Shown here one piece after another: positions 12,378-15,802 of a stretch of DNA of 15,802 nucleotides (positions within the stretch are counted from its first letter, which is position 1; each line of letters begins with the position of its first letter). The position numbers and the translations under genes were made by a program. The notes under the pieces were generated by a model that was given only the letters and a program-made list of their open reading frames with translations, searched no databases and was not told the origin of the DNA. The DNA is from Chloroflexia bacterium (GTDB lineage Bacteria > Chloroflexota > Chloroflexia > Thermomicrobiales > JALYUS01), in NCBI GenBank assembly GCA_025924435.1, contig JAICIL010000072.1, positions 1-15,802 of the forward strand. Reading direction: 5' to 3'.

Positions 12378-12674
12378 TCATTTCAGCGTCTCGTAGTTGA
12401 TGCTCATGCGGCGGCGGCGCTCGGCGGCCGCCTTCACCGCTTCGTCGGCCTCCGTCTCGGAGCCGACATACGTGACGATCGCGTAGAGGCGCACGCGATC
12501 GCCGAGCGGCGCGATCATCGAGACCGCCGGACGGGCGGTGAGCGGGATCGTCGCCAGCGCGGCATTGACGGCGCGTTCGAGCGTCGCCGCGTCCGTCCCG
12601 CTGAGAATTTTCGCGAACAGCCGCCGCCCGGCGCTATTCTCGCTCGCTGTCTCGCCCGGTGGTGTCTCGCTCAT
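12378..12674 (-). CDS. Small hypothetical protein (98 aa)
   Basis: Not recognised. The ATG at 12674 is preceded by GAGGGGG about 5 nt away. A GTG six codons upstream (12692) is an alternative but lacks a ribosome site. After a polar N-terminus (MSETPPGETASENSAGR), the chain predicts helix-strand-strand-helix: 'LFAKILSGTDAATLERAVNAAL', 'AVSMIAPLGDRVRLYAIVTYVG', 'ETEADEAVKAAAERRRRMS'. No cysteine, signal peptide or membrane helix is present. It is divergent from the aminotransferase. A TACAAT at 12727-12722 on the minus strand is a good -10 candidate for it. Confidence 0.65.
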   Translation of the reverse strand: MSETPPGETASENSAGRRLFAKILSGTDAATLERAVNAALATIPLTARPAVSMIAPLGDRVRLYAIVTYVGSETEADEAVKAAAERRRRMSINYETLK

Positions 12675-12714
12675 GCAATCCCCCTCGTGCACAACGTACC
12701 ACGACCGCCCGCAA

Positions 12715-12743
12715 TTGCGCCATTGTATCGCGGCGGGTATGGT
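12715..12743 (+). promoter_or_regulatory. Candidate promoter of the aminotransferase unit
   Basis: TTGCGC (12715-12720) and TATGGT (12738-12743) are 17 nt apart. The start point would be near 12750, at the first base of an inverted repeat, so the transcript would begin with a stable hairpin. Confidence 0.4.
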
Positions 12744-12750
12744 AAAGGGG

Positions 12751-12808
12751 GTTCGGAGTTCGATGTAGGTTCACCGGCTCTCCGAACATCGAACTCCGAA
12801 CTCCGAAC
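12751..12808. repeat. 16-bp inverted repeat built from heptamers, in the aminotransferase leader
   Basis: The left arm GTTCGGAGTTCGATGT (12751-12766) is perfectly complementary to 12786-12801, with a 19-nt loop. The right arm continues as a tandem heptamer array: CGAACTC, CGAACTC, CGAAC (12790-12808). It ends just upstream of the aminotransferase ribosome site (AAGGA, 12814-12818). It could be a regulatory hairpin in the leader or only a dispersed repeat. Confidence 0.75.
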
Positions 12809-12825
12809 GCGCGAAGGAACTGAGC

Positions 12826-14013
12826 ATGCGCGATTGGTCTACGCAGTATTCCCGGCAAGCGGCACAGATGCATCTGACGGTCGTCTCGGGGCCGTCGTAC
12901 CCGAAGCAGGGCGCGGGGTTCATCTCGCTCCGCAGCGGCGCGCCCCCACCGGAATGCATCCCGCGCGAGCGGCTGGAGCGCGGCATGGAGCGCGCCTGGG
13001 CGTGCGGGCAGGACCTGTTCGGCTACCAGAGCGCGATGGGCGCGTGGGACCTCCGCGCGCTCGTCGCCGAGCGGATGCGCGCCCTCGGCTGCGCCGATGT
13101 GGACGCGAAGAACGTCATGCTCCTCAGTGGCGCGCAGCAGGGGATTGACTTCCTCGCCCGCCTCTTCATCAACCCCGGCGATGTCGTCGCGCTCGAGGAC
13201 CCGGTCTATCCCGGCGCGCTCCAGACCTTCGACCTCTGCGAGCCGCGCTACGTGCCCATACCCGTCCGGGCGGACGGCCTCGACCTGGACGCGCTGGAGT
13301 CGGCGCTCGCGCGGGGCGCGCCGAAGTTCCTCTACGTCGTCCCGACCTTCCAGAATCCGACCGGCGCGACGATGCCGCTCGCCCGCCGCGAGCGACTCGT
13401 CGCCCTCGCCCGCGCGCGTGACCTCGTCATCATCGAGGACGACCCGTACAGTGCCCTGCGCTACGCCGGGCCGGACGTACCGCCGCTCCGCGCCCTCGAC
13501 CCCGATGTGATCTATCTCGGCACCTTCTCGAAGACGGTCGCGCCCGGCGTCCGCGTCGGCTGGATGGTGATGCCGGAGGCGCTGCGGGAGAAACTCTACG
13601 CGATGAAGGAGGCGGCGGACATCAACTCCGACCGCGTGATGCAGCAGGCCATCTATGAGATGATGCAAACCGGCTTCTTCCCCGACCACCTCGACCGCAT
13701 CCGCGCCATCTACGCCGAACGCCGCGCCGCGATGCTCGCCGCCCTGCGCGAGCACATGCCGCCCGATGTGGCGTGGACGGAACCGCAGGGCGGCTTCTTC
13801 GTCTGGCTGACGCTGCCGCCCGGCATGGACGTGTTGGATGTCCTCGCGCGCGGCAACGAGCGGGGCGTCGGCATCGTCCCCGGCACCGGCTGCACGGCAA
13901 TGCCGGGCGGCCAATCCAACGGGATGCGCCTCTCCTTCTGCGCCCAGCCGCCCGACGCCATCGCCGAGGCCGTCCGCCGCCTCGCGGACGCCATTCGCGC
14001 GTCGCGCGCGTAG
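12826..14013 (+). CDS. PLP-dependent aminotransferase, class I/II (fold type I)
   Basis: The 395-residue protein belongs to the branch that includes 2-aminoadipate aminotransferase (LysN) and the aminotransferase half of MocR regulators. PLP-site residues are visible: N177 in 'QNPTG', the Asp of 'IIEDDPYS' (204-209) with Y208, the Schiff-base lysine K236 in 'GTFSKTVAPGVRVGW', and R368 in 'NGMRLSF', which binds the substrate carboxylate. 'GYQSAMGAWDLRALVAERM' and 'LLSGAQQGIDFLARLFINPGD' are also typical. It transfers amino groups between an amino acid and a 2-oxo acid; the exact substrate (aromatic, branched-chain or 2-aminoadipate) cannot be decided. No N-terminal DNA-binding domain is present. 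The ATG follows AAGGA at 7 nt. The next gene starts 4 nt after its stop. Confidence 0.93.
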   Translation: MRDWSTQYSRQAAQMHLTVVSGPSYPKQGAGFISLRSGAPPPECIPRERLERGMERAWACGQDLFGYQSAMGAWDLRALVAERMRALGCADVDAKNVMLLSGAQQGIDFLARLFINPGDVVALEDPVYPGALQTFDLCEPRYVPIPVRADGLDLDALESALARGAPKFLYVVPTFQNPTGATMPLARRERLVALARARDLVIIEDDPYSALRYAGPDVPPLRALDPDVIYLGTFSKTVAPGVRVGWMVMPEALREKLYAMKEAADINSDRVMQQAIYEMMQTGFFPDHLDRIRAIYAERRAAMLAALREHMPPDVAWTEPQGGFFVWLTLPPGMDVLDVLARGNERGVGIVPGTGCTAMPGGQSNGMRLSFCAQPPDAIAEAVRRLADAIRASRA

Positions 14014-14017
14014 TACT

Positions 14018-14377
14018 ATGCCATCGCCAGAAGATGGTTCCCTATACCTTCCGAATCGTGATCGCGCGGTCATCGAGGACGGCAAATTGACAGGGTATCT
14101 GCTCGATCTCACACACGCGGGTGGTGGCCCGAAGGCGCGCTTCTTTCTCTCGCACGGCTATCGCGTGGACCGCCCCGACATGTTGCGCACCGATCTTCTC
14201 GCGCACGGACGTACGCATTCCGTTACCGTCACACGGCCCACCCCGCACGGAATGCGGTACACTGTGCGTGGATTGCTTAGAACGCCGAACGGTCGGACGC
14301 GCCTTGTCCGCACCGTTTGGCAGGTAGATATAGTGACGGATTTCCCGCGTCTCATCACGGCGCATCCTGATGATTGA
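14018..14377 (+). CDS. DUF6883-like protein, possible partner of the following gene
   Basis: The 119-residue protein shows features I associate with DUF6883: 'LPNRDRAVIEDGKLTGYLLD', 'GGGPKARFFLSHGY', and 'RTPNGRTRLVRTVWQVD....PRLITAHP' at the C-terminus. The family is of unknown function; related domains occur, to my recollection, at the ends of polymorphic toxins. It starts 4 nt after the aminotransferase stop without a clear Shine-Dalgarno, so translation is probably coupled. A DUF4926-like gene follows 15 nt later. The DNA looks less GC-rich than the aminotransferase, which may mean separate acquisition. A toxin-antitoxin-like role for the pair is a hypothesis only. Confidence 0.72.
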   Translation: MPSPEDGSLYLPNRDRAVIEDGKLTGYLLDLTHAGGGPKARFFLSHGYRVDRPDMLRTDLLAHGRTHSVTVTRPTPHGMRYTVRGLLRTPNGRTRLVRTVWQVDIVTDFPRLITAHPDD

Positions 14378-14392
14378 AAAGGAACGTGGCTC

Positions 14393-14674
14393 ATGGATAT
14401 GGCACCCCACCTCTATGATCGTGTGGAATTAGTGGTCGCCTTGCCGGGCGAGCCATACGCGGGCAGCCATCCGCCAGCGGGATGGCACGGGTTGGCGACC
14501 GGCGACCGGGGAACGGTGGTCGAGATTTTCGACACGCCACCGGGATATATCGTCGAGTTCTTTCGCGATGAGAAGACCGTCGCCGTCGCCGATGTCACAC
14601 CGGAACAGATACGGGTGATCGCGCGGCATTCAACCAATCGCGCCCCGGAAACCGCGCGGCACACCGCCAATTGA
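14393..14674 (+). CDS. DUF4926-like small protein
   Basis: The 93-residue protein has the short SH3/KOW-like beta-barrel pattern of DUF4926: 'LYDRVELVVALPG', 'GLATGDRGTVVEIFDTPPGYIVEFFRD' and 'TVAVADVTPEQIRVI'. These families have unknown function and often sit beside DUF6883 genes. An AAGGA lies about 9 nt upstream of the ATG at 14393; a second ATG two codons on (14399) is an alternative. The C-terminal 20 residues ('HSTNRAPETARHTAN') look disordered. If the pair is toxin-antitoxin-like this would be the smaller, possibly neutralising, partner; nothing in the sequence proves it. Confidence 0.72.
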   Translation: MDMAPHLYDRVELVVALPGEPYAGSHPPAGWHGLATGDRGTVVEIFDTPPGYIVEFFRDEKTVAVADVTPEQIRVIARHSTNRAPETARHTAN

Positions 14675-14832
14675 ATCACACGCGGGACATCGCTCTTACG
14701 TTCGTAGCCGGGTAGGCATCCTGGAGACGCTGGCGAACCGCCCGGACAACTGGTTGTGCTACCGGCGTCGTTTCCCTTTGCTCTTGGGGTTGGCTGCGAA
14801 ATGCAACCGCTATGCGTAACGGGAGGCTCACG

Positions 14833-15393
14833 ATGGCCAGGCTGATCTACTCGGCGATCACGTCGCTCGACGGCTACGTCGCGGACGAGGACGGCAACTT
14901 CGACTGGGCGGCGCCGGACGAGGAGGTGCACCGCTTCGTCAACGACCTCGAACGGCCGGTCGGCACGTACCTCTATGGGCGCCGGATGTACGAGGTGATG
15001 GTTGCTTGGGAGCGCGCGCACACCTTCGCCGACCGGCAGCCGATCATGCAGGACTTCGCCGCGATCTGGCAGGCGGCCGACAAGGTCGTCTACTCCCGGA
15101 CGCTTGAGGCGGTATCCAGCGCCCGGACGCGGATCGAGCGAGACTTCGACCCGGAAGCGGTCCGGCGGATGAAAGCGTCGGCGGGCCGGGACATCACCGT
15201 CGGCGGCCCCGACCTCGCCGCCCAGGCGATCAAGGCCGGGTTGGTTGATGAGTGCCATCTGTTCGTCACACCCATCGTGGTGGGAGGCGGCAAATCGTCC
15301 CTCCCCGACCATGTCCGCCTGACACTCGAACTGCTGGACGAACGCCGTTTCGGCAACGGCGTGGTTCATCTCCACTATCGCACTCGGACGTGA
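14833..15393 (+). CDS. Dihydrofolate reductase-fold protein (RibD C-terminal family)
   Basis: The 186-residue protein matches the YyaP/YwjB-type DHFR-like family: 'LIYSAITSLDGYVADEDGNFDW' at the N-terminus, 'TYLYGRRMYEVM' (45-56), 'VVYSRTLE' (85-92), 'ITVGGPDLAAQAIKAGLVDE' (121-140) and 'VTPIVVGGGKSSLP' (145-158). The fold binds NADPH; the true substrate of these stand-alone members is not known, and folate or pteridine reduction should not be assumed. The ATG at 14833 follows GGGAGG with good spacing; an ATG at 14812 is in frame but lacks a ribosome site. The 158-nt gap upstream (14675-14832) holds no recognisable gene. An open frame through it ends at 14820 and has no identifiable homology. 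Confidence 0.9.
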   Translation: MARLIYSAITSLDGYVADEDGNFDWAAPDEEVHRFVNDLERPVGTYLYGRRMYEVMVAWERAHTFADRQPIMQDFAAIWQAADKVVYSRTLEAVSSARTRIERDFDPEAVRRMKASAGRDITVGGPDLAAQAIKAGLVDECHLFVTPIVVGGGKSSLPDHVRLTLELLDERRFGNGVVHLHYRTRT

Positions 15394-15521
15394 CCCCTCG
15401 GTCCGTCGCCGGGTGCGGATGGCAGCCAGGACCGCAAGGCTGCGATCACGACCTTGCCCTATGTGCCGTCGGCGCCAAACCGCTCGTGCCGCTTCCCCGC
15501 CGCGATGGCGGGCGAAAATTG

Positions 15522-15758
15522 ATGAATCTCGCACCCGGCAGTACCGGCGATAATAGCCATGCTATACTCCGCGCACGGGCCGTCGGGGCGCGGGCGGTGC
15601 GCCGCATCCAGATCCTCACCATCGCGGACCTGCTCGCGGGCAAAGCCGTGGATTTGCCCCACACCGGCACGATCAGCACCCTGAAACGCGCCCCGCGCGC
15701 CGACACCACCGATTACGCCCAACCCGCCCTGATCGGCGGGGCCGAACCGGAGCATTAA
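15522..15758 (+). pseudogene. Possible C-terminal fragment of a DNA methyltransferase
   Basis: From about residue 27, the 78-codon frame reads 'RRIQILTIADLLAGKAVDLP' and then 'STLKRAPRA'. This resembles the tail I recall for some site-specific DNA methyltransferases ('IQILTIEDLLAGK.P..P', then a basic 'F/LK.AP'). None of the catalytic motifs (FxGxG, DPPY/NPPY) is present in the window, so at most the last 50 residues survive. Upstream residues ('MNLAPGSTGDNSHAIL') look unrelated. An in-frame GTG at 15600 after a TGCTATACT element could express a 52-residue product, but this is speculative. It may instead be chance coding; the family call rests on memory of a short motif. Confidence 0.35.
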
Positions 15759-15769
15759 GGCGTGTGGAG

Positions 15770-15786
15770 GCAGGCGTCCCGCCTGC
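15770..15786. repeat. Small palindrome GCAGGC-GTCCC-GCCTGC
   Basis: A perfect 6-bp inverted repeat with a 5-nt loop; GCAGGC recurs at the very end of the window (15797-15802). It may be the edge of a larger intergenic repeat cut by the window boundary. Confidence 0.5.
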
Positions 15787-15802
15787 GCCGTCGGGTGCAG
15801 GC

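Larger units (their letters stand above)
15394..15802. other. Gene-poor right end
   Basis: Apart from the possible gene fragment at 15522-15758 and a small palindrome at 15770-15786, I see nothing in 15394-15521. An extended -10-like TGCTATACT lies at 15558-15566 on the plus strand, without a -35. Confidence 0.4.

Noticed and set aside
12826..14013. MocR-type regulator
   Set aside because: The aminotransferase fold is MocR-like, but the frame starts directly at the enzyme domain and no GntR-type helix-turn-helix precedes it.
12634..14112. Long minus-strand open frame opposite the aminotransferase
   Set aside because: The plus strand has all the PLP-site motifs; the antisense frame shows none and spans two promoters and a repeat.
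14675..14820. Short open frame ending with an RRRFPLLLGLAAK-like stretch before the DHFR-like gene
   Set aside because: It overlaps the DUF4926-like gene in another frame, has no ribosome site and matches no family I know.

Overview
The window is GC-rich and densely coded, with no rRNA, tRNA, CRISPR array, integrase or transposase that I can see. The gene order cysE-cysS-rlmB-yacP/rae1, an SH3 membrane protein with a four-Cys N-terminus, and an abundance of short palindromic and heptameric intergenic repeats suggest a member of the Chloroflexota, perhaps Thermomicrobia-like. That placement is inference, because no phylogenetic marker is present.

Layout. 1-1684 (+): a repeat-rich leader, a promoter and an SH3-domain membrane protein with a Tyr/Gly/Gln low-complexity tract. 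1730-6677 (-): a probable operon read fmdB-like, Cys-codon leader peptide, cysE, cysS, rlmB, yacP/rae1-like. 6802-8049 (-): an FAD-dependent oxidoreductase. 8370-8822 (+) and 8909-9220 (-): two convergent unknown genes. 9362-11464 (-): a nucleosidase/phosphorylase-fold protein and a medium-chain alcohol dehydrogenase. 11665-12674 (-): a membrane protein carrying a domain like the RNA polymerase alpha C-terminal domain, and a small unknown protein. 12826-14674 (+): a PLP aminotransferase followed closely by a DUF6883-like/DUF4926-like gene pair. 14833-15393 (+): a dihydrofolate-reductase-fold protein. The right end (15394-15802) holds only a possible C-terminal fragment of a DNA methyltransferase and a repeat.

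The most interesting system is the cysteine operon. Its fmdB-like first gene encodes no cysteine. The fmdB stop overlaps (TGATG) the start of a 33-codon ORF ending Gly-Gly-Cys-Cys-Leu-Cys-Arg-stop. Two stem-loops and a good Shine-Dalgarno then lead into cysE (serine acetyltransferase) and cysS (cysteinyl-tRNA synthetase). This is the architecture of a cysteine-sensing attenuator, at a place where Firmicutes use a T-box. The second standout is the membrane protein at 11665-12189, whose C-terminus aligns without gaps to the alpha-CTD of RNA polymerase and keeps the residue equivalent to DNA-binding Arg265.

A third theme is repeats. Several gaps carry C-rich/G-rich hairpins, often as inverted pairs with a spacer. 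Another gap is a 166-bp element with 31-bp inverted ends, and four places carry heptamer tandem repeats. Some genes end inside these repeats and take their stop codons from them.
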